64,000 nt of DNA from Corydoras sp. C115 (lineage: Eukaryota; Chordata; Actinopteri; Siluriformes; Callichthyidae), in assembly GCA_019802505.1 (NCBI GenBank), contig JAFMOC010000007.1, forward strand, positions 13,402,501 through 13,466,500, in the 5' to 3' direction. Shown here piece after piece: positions 13,428 through 24,819 of the stretch. A model generated the notes under the pieces. The model was not told the origin of the DNA, ran no database searches, and was given only the letters and a program-made list of their open reading frames with translations. A program made the translations under genes and the position numbers. Every line of letters begins with the position of its first letter. Position 1 is the first letter of the stretch.

Positions 13428-13987
13428 GTAAGCAAAATGCTTTTTTAAAATGACTATTAAAAGAATATCTATATATGTTAACGTTACTGGTTGGATTGCC
13501 TAATGAGTTATAAAAAAACTCAATAATGTAAACAGACAAGACACAGCTTGGTTTCTGTTACATAAAACAGTTATACAAACTCTTATTTACACATTTAAAC
13601 AACCGCTATATATACAATGTAAATGTAGATATAAATCACCCTAATCTTATTTAGATTTTAATTGTTACTTTACTCGCGGTTGCTTTGGGTGCGTAATAAA
13701 ATTACGCACCCAAAAACGCACCATATTATTTATAGCTGTAAACTGTTAGATATATCCATATAGATTATAAGGGAAATAGTTTATAATTCTTTTATGAAGT
13801 GTGTTCCCCAAAAAATTCTGATCCCATTTGTCTGTTCTCGCTTGACTTTAGAGATAGGTTCCACGCCTCGGTATTTATCCTGACAATAACAAACGTGGAT
13901 TAACTGACAAATGAGGATTTTGTCGATTGTCACTATGATATCAGTGTGGTTTATCTTTCATACATTTTGCTCGCGCGCGCGCGTGTG

Positions 13988-14020
<33 letters not shown>

Positions 14021-14650
14021 TCTGCAGAGAGTTGTGCAGCTGCTGTGAGGTCCTCGGACTGTGAGCTGCAGTCTGATCCGGATAAAGCTCAGAGACAGAG
14101 AGCCAGGCGGAAGCCGCGCGTACTCTTTTCCCAGGCGCAGGTCTTCGAGCTGGAGCGGCGCTTCAAACAGCAGCGCTACCTCTCAGCTCCGGAGCGAGAA
14201 CATTTGGCCAGCACCCTCAAACTTACCTCTACTCAGGTGAAGATCTGGTTTCAGAACCGAAGATACAAATGCAAGCGTCAACGGCAGGACAAAAGTCTAG
14301 AAATGGCTGGCCACCACCATCACCATCCTCCGCCGAAACGCGTCGCGGTACCGGTTCTAGTCCGGGACGGCAAACCCTGTTTATCCGGATCACAAAATTA
14401 CAACGCTCCATACACAATGAACACAAATCCATACGGCTATAACGGCTACTCAGCGTATAATAACACTGCGTATACTAACGCGTACAATTGTTCCTACCCC
14501 AGTCTATCTACACTCCCAGCAAACACGAGCGCCAACCCGTTAATGTCCATGACTTTGAATAATCTCGGAGCGCATTCTCAGCCTCAGTCATCGCAAGGGA
14601 CGCAGGTTTCACCATGCCAAGGAACACTGCAGGGCATCCGAGCGTGGTAG
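13088..14650 (+). CDS. nkx2.3: Homeobox transcription factor Nkx2.3 (two exons)
   Basis: The coding sequence is join(13088..13427, 14028..14650), 963 nt, 320 aa. It encodes a nuclear NK2/tinman-class homeodomain activator; the vertebrate family acts in pharyngeal and gut mesoderm and endoderm, spleen and cardiac-field patterning. The start is the first of two adjacent ATGs, giving MMLPSPVTSTPFSVKDIL, the expected NKX2-3 N-terminus, with the TN motif at residues about 10-20. The homeodomain covers residues 140-199, with Phe8, Trp48, Phe49, Asn51 and the NK2-class Tyr54 (QNRRYKCK). The NK2-specific domain follows (KRVAVPVLVRDGKPC), and the protein ends in TLQGIRAW, which with RQDKSLE after the homeodomain separates it from Nkx2.5 (HGIRAW). 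The donor is ACCA|GTAAGC and the acceptor TTCTGCAG|AGAG, both phase 1, creating a Lys codon. A run of five histidines lies after the homeodomain. Long alanine and glycine tracts of mammalian NKX2-3 are absent. The identity is firm; the exact transcription start is not visible. Confidence 0.93.
13428..14027 (+). other. nkx2.3: nkx2.3 intron 1 with CG/TG repeat at the 3' splice site
   Basis: This 600-nt intron starts GTAAGC and ends TTCTGCAG. Instead of a normal pyrimidine tract, its 3' end carries (CG)6 at 13972-13983 followed by an almost pure TG run to 14020. It also holds a perfect 14-bp hairpin at 13684-13714. Confidence 0.85.
13684..13714. repeat. Perfect 14-bp inverted repeat in nkx2.3 intron
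   Basis: The arms TTTGGGTGCGTAAT and ATTACGCACCCAAA flank a 3-nt AAA loop. The arms are GC-richer than the surrounding intron. It could be an RNA hairpin or a paired protein-binding site; no function is proven. Confidence 0.8.
14028..14650 (+). CDS. nkx2.3: nkx2.3 coding exon 2 (homeodomain)
   Basis: This exon encodes residues 114-320 and the TAG stop at 14648-14650. It contains the whole homeodomain, the NK2-specific domain and a Tyr/Asn/Ser-rich tail. Open reading frame continues upstream of 14028, but only through the GT repeat of the intron, so it is not coding. Confidence 0.93.
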
Positions 14651-14654
14651 TCCT

Positions 14655-15313
14655 GTGACAACATGTCTTTTTTAGATAGGTAACATAAATAATCCACCTC
14701 ACTTCCATAACAAGTAGTTGTGTAGGGCCTTAAATTGTGAGTATTACGCCACAGATTACAGCAGTATGAGCATTTGACGTGAGAATTTCATTACTGCAAT
14801 CGATGTAGCTGCTGAATGCTTGTAAAATCCATGTTCTGTTAGCAGATATTCTTCTTTATTAGGTCTGACAGCCCTGACATCTCATGCCATAACAACACAG
14901 AGGGTTTAGAAACAGTTAACCCAAACCTTGCGTTGGACCAAATCTTAAAATAAAGCGTAATCTCTGACAAGCACGGACCTGAACAAAGGAGATGACCTTA
15001 TACTCTATGCTTTGTCAACCTTCAAACTCAGAAATTCAGGTTTGTATTGTATTTAAACTAGGACATGTAACCTCAAAATGTACACAAACTCTTGTGCTTA
15101 CTTTATGAAGGAAAAAATGCATATACACAAGTAACCTTATTTTATAATTGTGTTAGCCTGTACAGGGCAGTTTACCTCTCGGCGCTTTTAACGCCTAATA
15201 ATCGGTCTGTTTTAAGTCGCAGTTGTGCAGGTAATCAAGTCCCATAGGAACAAGTGAGGGAACATCATGCTTCTTGACGCTTGTGTGAGCATATTTTGTA
15301 CTATCCATTAAAA
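14655..15313 (+). other. nkx2.3: nkx2.3 3' UTR and immediate downstream flank
   Basis: Unique AT-moderate sequence follows the stop codon; the candidate AATAAA lies at 14949. No other feature is seen. Confidence 0.45.
14949..14954 (+). promoter_or_regulatory. nkx2.3: Candidate nkx2.3 poly(A) signal
   Basis: AATAAA lies about 300 nt after the stop codon in otherwise unique sequence. It is the first canonical signal after the stop. Confidence 0.5.
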
Positions 15314-15485
<172 letters not shown>

Positions 15486-15488
<3 letters not shown>

Positions 15489-17200
15489 TAACAAAGCCGA
15501 ATAACTTGTGGTTTTCAGTAAACTCCGTTCTAAGAGTAAGTAGACTACATTTTACTTCCCAGCTCCCAAGAGTCGAGATTTATTCTCGTTTTCGCCAATC
15601 GAGCAAGAAGACAGTTGTTGTATGGGCTATTTATGTTGAGAGAGGCCAGGCGCATACTGAGACTGTTGACGAGAAACAGAAGCCGCACTGGGACTTAAAC
15701 ATCCAAAAAGGATGGGCATTAATATAAGCATTTTGGCAATTTAGCAATGCCTGAGATTTGCTTTATAATAATGATCTTGGAAAATTACACTCATAATGTA
15801 GGGTTCAGAATTCGCCCTTATAAAAATCTGCGCTTAGCATGATTATATATAAATTGGTATAAAATAATAGGTCTACTGAATAATATACTTCTTTTACAAA
15901 ATAGGCCTTTTCCATCGTATTAAAATTCAGATTTCCGTCTAAATCATTCCATCACGCATTTCTCCCTTGTCAACTTGTTTTACGAAAATCACAAACCTAC
16001 AAGCTTGGATAAAAACTTGTTATATTTCATCTCGACTTGTTAGGCCATTATAGTCGCACGGTCATCGCGTTTATCCTGTGGTTCTGCCGACGTTAGCCAT
16101 TGCACAAGCTTTTAATGGAGATTAATAGAAATGTAAACAAAGCGATGAAAGAGGTTTGTCTGCCTCGAAAGCAAGGATGACCACTTCTTTTGACTAGTGC
16201 ACTACCGGTTAGACATACCTGGTGTCAGGATAAGTGGTCCAGGTCTTTAAGTGTAAATATCGCTGGCGACAGAGCGGCGTTGCCTCAGGACGCCGGGGCG
16301 CGTTCACACAGAACCTGCTGTCCTAAACGCTGCAGCCCTGGTGATTTGTATCTATGCACTATAGGAGCCCTTCCATCAGGCTTAGGGTGCCAGGAGTTTC
16401 CCTAAACAGAGTCTTCTGCAACACAGTATTTGCGGTGGCTCGAATAACGTATTTAACTTATGAAGTATTCGAAATTACTATAAATAAATATGTTGCTATC
16501 ACCCAGAAGGAGCAGAATAATTCTTATTCATTCTGTTACACTATTCTACAGCTTATGCACACGGAGGACCTACATTGCGTTATAAAAAGCTAATAAAGAC
16601 GGTTGTCAGTGTTATTGCAATGCATTATGAAAGAGGAGATGACTGAATTATTCCATATACATCCTTCACAGAGCTATTCTTGCGTCAAGAACGTTTTGAT
16701 GGCCTTCATGTACACAAAGCAGTATTGATTTAGAAGTATGTGACATTTGTTAAAACTGCAAATGACCGAGCATCCCAATAAAGTGTTAATAACTCGTAGA
16801 AGTGAAAAAAATCTCAACAAAAGACGTGTTTGTGGGACAGCAGACCTTTAGACGCGTTAATTACAAAATAAACGTGTTAAAATGGCAAGTTTGCCCATTC
16901 AAAGTCAGTTTTCTTTATAGTCAAGATTACCTTTAGTTAATTAGCTAAAGATGTAAGCTAAGTAAGAGCGAAAGAGAGCGAGAGAGCGAGAGAGAAGGTT
17001 TGTTGATATACATATAAAATAAAATAAAGCCTGAAACCTGACTTTTGTGTTACTGTGATGTGTGTGGACATAACATTATATATAATATATAGTTATTAAA
17101 AATATATAATGTTGATCATGTAACAACGTGACCGCCGGCAAGAAATCGACTCAGCCTGTCCTAAACGCGAGGACATGGAGTTTGTATACATAGAGCGCGC
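15486..17200. promoter_or_regulatory. Unique non-coding block downstream of nkx2.3, candidate enhancer
   Basis: No gene is supported. At 16020-16420 the sequence is GC-richer and carries a forkhead-type GTAAACA (16133), NK2-type cores CCACTTC (16181), TAAGTGG (16231) and TTAAGTG (16247), plus TTAATGG/ATTAATA homeobox cores at 16112-16127. This motif cluster is suggestive only. Confidence 0.3.
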
Positions 17201-17211
17201 GCACACACACA

Positions 17212-17253
<42 letters not shown>

Positions 17254-17278
17254 CACACACACACACACACACACACAC
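17201..17278 (+). repeat. (CA)n microsatellite
   Basis: CA repeat preceded by a short GCGCGC run, with CCC/CCT interruptions. Confidence 0.95.
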
Positions 17279-17774
17279 TTTTAGTTTTAGCTTTTAAGAT
17301 AATCTACAATATAAGTGCCTGGCAGTTGACAAGCCTCCTCATTTAATGACTTCCTTTTGGTTATATTATTTGTTCAAATATTTTATAAAGGCTGTTTAAA
17401 TTACCTTTGGTTTGGCAGTTTGTCATACAACGTGACACCGAAGGCCAGTCAAACATCTCTATAAAAAATCATTTGCATTTGCCCAAACCCTAATTTGACG
17501 AAAGTGCAACAGCGTTATGTGGTTATGCGGTGTTTTTATTATGAATTATAATTATCGACTTTAAGCAAAGACGTTTCAAGATATTTAAAAGTATTATCAC
17601 ATTTTAAGGTTGTGTATTTAACGTGAAACTGGATGTTAGCAATAAAACCATGTTGATATGTTACTTATTGCATCTTTCTGTGGCGGTTTTTAATATGTAA
17701 AGGCCTTTGGTTCTGGAAGTGTTTGGTGTTAGCTGACTACGTATAGTGTCTGAAAGCAAAGGTGAAATCTGAAA

Positions 17775-17815
<41 letters not shown>

Positions 17816-18142
17816 GTATATTTGAATTTTGATTTCATTTTTATCAGTTTAACACGTGCATGTAGGCTTACATGCCACACCTATTATAGTTCTTTTCACA
17901 AAATAAATAAATAAATAAAAATAAATAAATAAATTAATTAATTATAAATTTGACAGTCTGGGAGAGGTCACGTTGTGATCACAGACACCTGTATTAAGCT
18001 TCTAAAAAGGCCAAAAAAATAACCTTACTTCATGGACTTCAAATTCAAAATTAACATTTTTGAGAAAATGCATAAGGAACCAAATGTCAAGGACAAAATT
18101 ATGAATAACAAAATTATTATTTAGATACCACTCAGAAATCTA

Positions 18143-18176
<34 letters not shown>

Positions 18177-19261
18177 AGCAAAATAAAGACATTTTCAGAC
18201 AAAATTATTTTCATCCTTTAACACAATTAATGAATCAACAGTCGTAACTTTTACAATAATTATAAATATTAAAAAATAACTAACATCAATATCTTACAAA
18301 CATTAGATTAGCCGATAATACATTCCAGTTATTTCAGTTGAAATTTTTTTACTCTGTTAAAATAACATATCGTAATTGCCATTAATTATGGCAATTACCA
18401 TATGATGGGACTACGTAACTTTAGAACAGGTTTTAAACATTATAAAGCTGCTTTGAGACAATGCACTGTTTGTAATAACCCAATAAATGAAGCAAAACCT
18501 GAACTCTAACTAAAATGTTCATATTTAAAAATATATGAAACTATTGCCCCAGATTGTCAATCATATTTAAATAAAAATATTAAAATCTTTTTTTTTTGTA
18601 TGTGAATACAACACAAACATTGATTAAACACAGAAACACTGTATTATTCATGGCAGCTCTCTATCCTCAACATTAACCTTGTTTTAACATTAACCATTAA
18701 ACTTGCTTATGGTAATGCCATTTCGATCACATGATATCTATGTTGAACCTAATGTAAAAGTCCTGTTGGCTCGATTTTGCTTGAGCAGAAAATGACAATA
18801 CAAAAACCTTTATTATGGTGGTAAAAAATATCCCAGATATTATACCTGAATACACTCTGCGGTAGTGTCATAAGGTGTTTCATTGCTCTTGAGCGCCACC
18901 TTCACGTTACACATAATAACTTCACATCAACTACTAGACATTAACAAAAGAATATTGCCGAAGGTTTTTACTTTTATACGTTTCTAAATTCTAACATGTA
19001 ATGTTAAAACGTATAAAGTTCACTCAGTTAGTTTGATTAGCTGCTAGCTAGCTACTTATTACTTATTACTTACTTAGCTACTTAGCACGCTTTCACAAGA
19101 TGAATGTAAAAAAAATAAGGTTTTTATATCATAAATCAGTTTAGTTCAGGATGTCTATCAGATGGAGACCATATGCAGACGTTCTGAAACTAGGATGAAT
19201 TTTCCGAAATCAAAGTTAGCTAAACAGCTCATACCACATGTGTTTAGAGTTGTTTAGTTAG
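17279..19261. other. Gene-free unique sequence with small repeats
   Basis: No gene is recognised. It contains (ATT)n at about 17777-17813, (AAAT)n at about 17902-17935 and a poly(A) run at about 18145-18173. The stretch 17380-17530 is complex and includes an octamer-like ATTTGCAT. Confidence 0.5.
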
Positions 19262-19500
19262 AACTACAGCACAACACGGCACAGCACAGAACGGCACGGC
19301 AAGTCACAACACAGCAGGGCACAGCACAGCAGGGCACACCACAGTACAGCAGGGCACAGCACAGCAGGGCACACCACAGTACAGCAGGGCACAGCACAGC
19401 AGGGCACACCACAGTACAGCAGGGCACAGCACAGCAGGGCACACCACAGTACAGCAGGGCACAGCACAGCAGGGCACAGCACAGCAGGGCATAGCACAAC
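19262..19500 (+). repeat. 35-bp minisatellite
   Basis: The phrase GGGCACACCACAGTACAGCA recurs at 19332, 19367, 19402 and 19437, a strict 35-bp period, within a wider CACAG/CAGGG region. All minus-strand frames stay open and encode Leu/Cys/Ala repeats, an artefact of composition. Confidence 0.93.
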
Positions 19501-20404
19501 AGTTTAGTCTCATGAGCATTTGGGGTGACAGGGTCATTCATTTCAGACCTCTAAGTCAAAAGCAGCAAAAGAAGGTATCGTCAAAATAATATAAAAGGTA
19601 AATGAATAGGTATGTGAATAGGCCTACTATCATTTTTCACTTAGGCTACTTACACAGTAAATATAATCTCTGGGAAGAGTGTAACTAAAACTTTGAGATG
19701 CTGATCTAATGAAGTTCACTATGACACTGCCATTTACGTTTGCTCAGTTAAAAATTCCAGAAAACGAGTTTATTAAAACTGTTGACAACCAAACATTGAC
19801 AACCACATGGTGGCGCACCAATGATGGGCCTGTGCTGTTTGTTAAGTGACTGCGAACCTCTCCAACAGATATTTAAATCACTTCATGGAATATTTATAGA
19901 ACTTAAGTTGTTTGTTTGTAAAAAAAAAAATATCTTGAAAAATCATAAAATGTATTTTAATGAGGATTTAAAACAAGTATACATTTTGAAACAATTGCTA
20001 TCACTGAAAATAACAATAAAGATGTAAAGATACTAAATTAACAAACAAACATACAAATGCACTATATAATCTATAGGCTATAGCTGACCAAATCATAATA
20101 TGTTGCAAATTGTCAATTTTCTGTGATAAGCTGATGGTAATTTACATTTTGAGTGTTGTCTTTATCTGATTTACTTATGTTATACCATATTCCAGGTTTA
20201 TTTTAGCCTTCTTTAGGACTCTGCAGATCTTATCTGCAGATCAGTATCTTCAAATCCTTTCTGTCATATTCCACTTGTGCTTCTTGTCCAGGACTGGAGT
20301 GTAAATTCTGAGAAGCCCTCAATTGTTTGTTGCATCATCCAACTCGCAAATACTCAATTTAAATCATTCACTGCTGGTCCATATTTTCAGCCCTTGCTCA
20401 CTTT
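19501..20404. other. Gene-free unique sequence
   Basis: AT-rich; nothing recognisable. Confidence 0.5.
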
Positions 20405-20419
20405 CTCTCTCTATCTCTC

Positions 20420-20504
<85 letters not shown>

Positions 20505-20506
20505 AC
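20405..20506 (+). repeat. (CT)n microsatellite
   Basis: About 50 CT units with single-base interruptions. Pure pyrimidine on one strand, so it can form triplex DNA. The flank from 20507 to 21070 shows no gene or repeat. Confidence 0.95.
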
Positions 20507-21070
20507 TCTGTAGACAAATGTATTGAAACAACTTAACAGAACATAGAAAGGGATATCACAATAAAATTTTATTTTGGCCCAATCTAAGTTTGGTTTAAAA
20601 AAAATAATGGCAATTCATACCCAGAGAAAAATATGGTGGTCATGTTTTGATGCTTTTGGGCTATTTTGTTGCCACTAGACCAGGGGCTCTTTCTGAGTGG
20701 CATGATGTCAGTGGCATAATAATTTGTGTTTAATACTTCAATATTTTAGCTAAAAACAATAACTGTGATGCTTTTGAGAATACTTTGTAAAGTGGTTTAA
20801 ATCTCCCAGCACTAATACAAGTTATTGGGGAAAACAAATTTAACTGTGGAGAGAAATAAATGTTGTGATACTGCAGAAGCTTGTGGAAATGATGCCACAG
20901 TGAGTGCATGCTGTAATCTAAGTGTGAGAGTTTTTTGTCAAGGTAGTGTACAGCGTGACTCATTCTGAAGCAAAACATGCATAAGTGTATGTGTGTGGAA
21001 AATTATAACTATAACAGCAAAAGAAACAGCATGAGAAGTGGTTCCAATTAAGCTTCAGTCTTAAAACAAA

Positions 21071-21122
21071 GATTCAAGGTAAATTGGCTACTCTAAATTG
21101 CCACTATCTAAAATGCGCCAAT

Positions 21123-21174
<52 letters not shown>

Positions 21175-21252
21175 TGTATCTGTGTAAGTGAGTGTGTGCC
21201 CAGCAATGAATTAGCCATCTGGCCTGGGTGTATCTGTCTGGATGGGCATGGT
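21071..21252 (+). mobile_element. Degenerate SINE body with GT expansion
   Basis: Recognisable pieces are GATTCAAGGTAAATTGG, GTGAGTGTGTGCCCAGCAAT and CTGGGTGTATCTGTCTGGAT. An internal (GT)n at 21125-21172 is expanded from the normal GTGTGTCTGTGTG segment. Confidence 0.65.
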
Positions 21253-21287
21253 CAGTGACATTCATGTACTATAGATGCTTGAGAGCA

Positions 21288-21555
21288 AGGGTTCCCCATG
21301 GGGATAAAATTTCATGTGCTGAGCAAATACACACAGGACAGGGCACCAATCTATTGCTGGGCACACACTCACTCACTCATACACACATAAATATAGGGAC
21401 AATTTAGAGCAGCGAATTTATCTTGAATCATTGTTTTTGAATTGTGTGAGGAAACTGGATGGGAGAATATGTAAACTCCACCCAGATAGGGATTCAAACC
21501 TGGATCCCCAGCCCTGAGAGGCAGCCGCGTTAACCACTAAGCCCTTGAGTCGCCC
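21288..21555 (-). mobile_element. Old SINE copy, head retained
   Basis: The minus-strand body and head are present, including the B box (GGTTTGAATCCC) and A-box region (AGTGGTTAACGCGGC). Together with the preceding plus-strand copy it forms an imperfect inverted pair. Confidence 0.75.
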
Positions 21556-22756
21556 AGAAATACGAAATATGGATGTTCATATAAAATGTGTAAAAAATTA
21601 TGTTAACTACAGTAATGTCACTGTAAAAAGACCTTTTCAAAGTGAAAAGGTATCTGCAAAAAATAAAATAAAAACATCAGTAAGTAAACAACTAGTTTTC
21701 CTAATTCTAATAAAATAATGAATAAAAATGCGTTTGTATATAAAAATTAATAATAGCAAAATTTAAAACTATAGAAATATACTAAATGTGTACAATAGGG
21801 GGCGCAGGTTATCGTTAATGGAATGCTAATACAGTATGAAGCAATAGCAAGGGTTAACGCTTAAAACTGTAAACTAAAACTAAAACTAAAACGCCTAAAA
21901 CTATAAACACTAATTCTATTAATGACTACGTTATTGTGAAAATAAACAGGTCATAAACGAGACACCATGCGATGTTGTAGGCCAATAGCGTCTTTATTAG
22001 ACTTACTGATTTGTGGAACAATATGTGACTAATTCTAAATATTACATTTCCAAATTATACATAAAATTATCTTGTACATATGTTTGTCATGTATATTGTG
22101 ATTTGATCGAATACAACAGTAAGATCACATATAGATTCCTTTTACAAAAAGTCATGTCTGTTATATATATATACTATTCCAAATTATTTGAGATGTATTT
22201 TTTTTATTAAGGCCGATACATTCATAAAAGCAGCAAATATATAAAAATGAAATGTGTTAATAAGTCTGCTATTGTCGTGATATCGTTATCTCAATCAGGT
22301 CATATGGATCGTTGATATAAATCAAAAACCTGTACATTTTAGAATGTGTTTTGGTGCGTATGTTTATATATGTATATAATATAAAGAATGGAATCATTTG
22401 GATAATGTTCCTCTTAAAGTTAATTGTAGACTGTAGCCTGACCATTTATTCAAAACGGGATGAGAATATTGACTGAGTTAAGCCAAATATTTTGCCCTAA
22501 CTTGTGCTCTGGTAAAGCGCTTTTTAAAGTCTTAGACTAATTGAAATAGAGAAGTCATCAGAAGGTTAGTAGACACTCTTATATTCTGGATTTCAAAATT
22601 CTTATTGTCCAACTCCGAAGGCACATCATTGGATTATAACGATGAAAGGCTGATAGAAATCAGATGCCATTCAGCACTTAAAAGATTAACACTTTGACGT
22701 AACACTTGCGTCAAATAAAAAAGACAAGCTGCCAACGTGCGACGTTTTGAAAAGTT
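21556..22756. other. Gene-free AT-rich stretch
   Basis: No gene is recognised. A poly(T) run of about 24 nt is at 22757-22780. Confidence 0.5.
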
Positions 22757-22899
22757 TTTTTTTTTTTTTTTTTTTTTTTTGCAATGCTGACATAGACCCG
22801 CAGGGATACTCTTAAATTCCACTTAATATGTCTCAAAAGTATGCAAAACTTACCATAATTTAACATTGGTTGGATAAGTTCTGGACACGATAGAACGGC

Positions 22900-22900
<1 letters not shown>

Positions 22901-22962
<62 letters not shown>
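22901..22962 (+). repeat. (AAT)n microsatellite
   Basis: About 20 units, directly 5' of a SINE. Confidence 0.95.
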
Positions 22963-23031
22963 GGGCGGGATTTTGGTGTAGTGGTTAGCACATCTGCCTC
23001 TCAGAACTGAGGATCCAGTTTCCTTGCATTG

Positions 23032-23070
<39 letters not shown>

Positions 23071-23261
23071 GTTTTTTCCTCCCACTGTTAAAATGCATGG
23101 ATGCATGGATGCAATGCATATCACCTTATGTGTGTGCGTCTGTTTGAGTGGCCAGTGATGGATTGGTGCCCTGTTGTGGGTGTATCTTCCCAGCAACCCG
23201 AAACGCTCTCAACTGGCTGGGCATGGAACCCCCTTGCAATCAAAGTAGAGGATTAAGATAG

Positions 23262-23262
<1 letters not shown>
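22963..23262 (+). mobile_element. Diverged SINE with GT expansion
   Basis: The head GGCGGGATTTTGGTGTAGTG has an A box, but the B box is weakened (ATCCAGTTTCC). The body is interrupted by (GT)n at 23033-23067. The tail GAGGATTAAGATAGG passes into (TTA)n. Confidence 0.65.
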
Positions 23263-23326
<64 letters not shown>

Positions 23327-23343
23327 AATAATAATAATAATAA

Positions 23344-23374
<31 letters not shown>

Positions 23375-23400
23375 AAGAAGAAGAAGAAGAATTATAATAA
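23263..23400 (+). repeat. (TTA)n-(AAT)n-(AAG)n compound microsatellite
   Basis: Three trinucleotide tracts in series between two SINE copies. Confidence 0.93.
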
Positions 23401-23725
23401 TAGTTGCTTAGTGGTTAGCACTCTCAGGTTGGGGAATCCCAGTTCGAATCCTAATCTGGTAGAGTTTTCATGTTCTCCCCGTGTCTGCGTGGGTTTTGTC
23501 CGGGTTCCCCGGTCCTCCAACAGTCCAAAAATCACGGATCAAGGTAAATTAAATAATCCAAATTGCCTAATATAGAATGTGCTTGTGTGTGTGTCTGTGT
23601 GAGTGAGTGTGTGCCCATCGATAGATTGACGTCCTGTTTTGGGTTTATCTGCCCAGCACCCAAAGCGTTCTCCCTTGGATGGGCATTGGGATCTCCCTGC
23701 GACCATATAGAGGATTAAGGGGAAG

Positions 23726-23728
<3 letters not shown>
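23401..23728 (+). mobile_element. SINE copy with shortened head
   Basis: It starts in the A box (TTGCTTAGTGGTTAGCA), keeps the B box AGTTCGAATCC and ends GAGGATTAAGGGGAAGATA, followed by (AAT)n. Confidence 0.8.
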
Positions 23729-23782
<54 letters not shown>

Positions 23783-23783
<1 letters not shown>

Positions 23784-23951
23784 TCATTCATTCATTCATT
23801 CATTCATTCATTCATTCATTCATTATCTCCCGCTTTATCCTATAGCAGGGTCGCGGTGGGCAGATAGACTCCCCCCCATGCCCATCCATGGGAGAACGTT
23901 CCGGGCGCTGGGCAGATAGACCCAGGACAGGGCGCCAATCCATCGCTGGGC
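23783..23951 (-). mobile_element. 5'-truncated SINE between AAT arrays
   Basis: Only the 3' half is present, from the (ATTC)n tail to CCATCGCTGGGC, the same truncation point as the copies at 5417 and 10590. AAT arrays lie on both sides (23729-23782 and 23952-24003). Confidence 0.88.
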
Positions 23952-24005
<54 letters not shown>

Positions 24006-24239
24006 CTGAAGTTTAGTTCTTACATTTCATTTGGCATGTAGTCATAATTGCTGTACCTATTAAAACATTCAGGATCTATAAACAACTATATACTTTTTAT
24101 TATAAAAGAATCATGAAATATGGATTTTTAGAGCTAATTTAGCTGATCCAATTAATTTAGACGATACTGTGTAAAAACACAAATTCATACTGTTTAGTTA
24201 AGCAATTTAAAGAAAAAAAGTATTTAATTAAGTATATTA

Positions 24240-24512
24240 TAGGAGCTGGGAGTGAGCGGGCGGAGCTAAGTCGTCGCATTCAGCGAATCAGCGGTGATTC
24301 TATAGAGCTGCGGGGAGTGACGACGCAGACGTGACATATTCTGACACATTGCTAGTTGATTAGAGCAGACAGTGTTTCACCACAATTAAAACAAATTGGG
24401 TGACCTGCATTATTTTCGGTGAATGGTTATATTAGCGTTTTCCTCGGCGACGGAGCGGAATATTTTGGAGAACTTATTTATTTCTCTCATATAAAGCAAA
24501 TCAATGTTTTAA
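24240..24512 (+). promoter_or_regulatory. nkx3.3: Candidate nkx3.3 promoter and 5' UTR
   Basis: A CpG-rich block begins abruptly after AT-rich repeats. It contains a GC-box-like GGGCGGAGC and CRE-like cores (GTGACGACG, ACGTGACAT). Position and composition fit a CpG-island promoter; the start site cannot be read from sequence. Confidence 0.45.
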
Positions 24513-24819
24513 ATGGCGAGCGACTGCGCATCGTTCTCAATACACAGTATTTTGAATCGAGGTCTTGGTTCCCAGAAAACTCAGCTCTCCCGACAGTACA
24601 GCGAGGATCGTGCAAACGGAGCGTTTCTCAAGAGAAGCGACGCTATTAAGTTTTCGGGATCTGCTCAGACTCAGGACGCTAGAGAGACTGCAAACCGAAG
24701 CGAGGGCAGCGTGTACGGACCCGGCAGGATCGACTCCTGCGCTCTGGACACAGCTGAGCGACACTCGTGCGGAGATGAATCCACAGGAGAAGAGGCATCG
24801 CGTCCAGAAACCCGACAAA
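24513..24819 (+). CDS. nkx3.3: nkx3.3 coding exon 1
   Basis: This exon encodes residues 1-102 plus one base of codon 103. It carries the TN-like motif and a poorly conserved, polar, Ser/Arg/Glu-rich linker. The ATG is preceded by AAA at positions -6 to -1 (TTTTAAATGG), an acceptable start context. Confidence 0.8.

Noticed and set aside
13088..14650. Calling the first homeobox gene nkx2.5
   Set aside because: The C-terminus TLQGIRAW, the N-terminus MMLPSPVTSTPFSVKDIL, RQDKSLE after the homeodomain and linkage to slc25a28 all favour nkx2.3.
19254..19541. Cys/Leu/Ala-rich open frames on the minus strand
   Set aside because: All three minus frames stay open because of the 35-bp minisatellite; there is no start context, splice signal or known domain.
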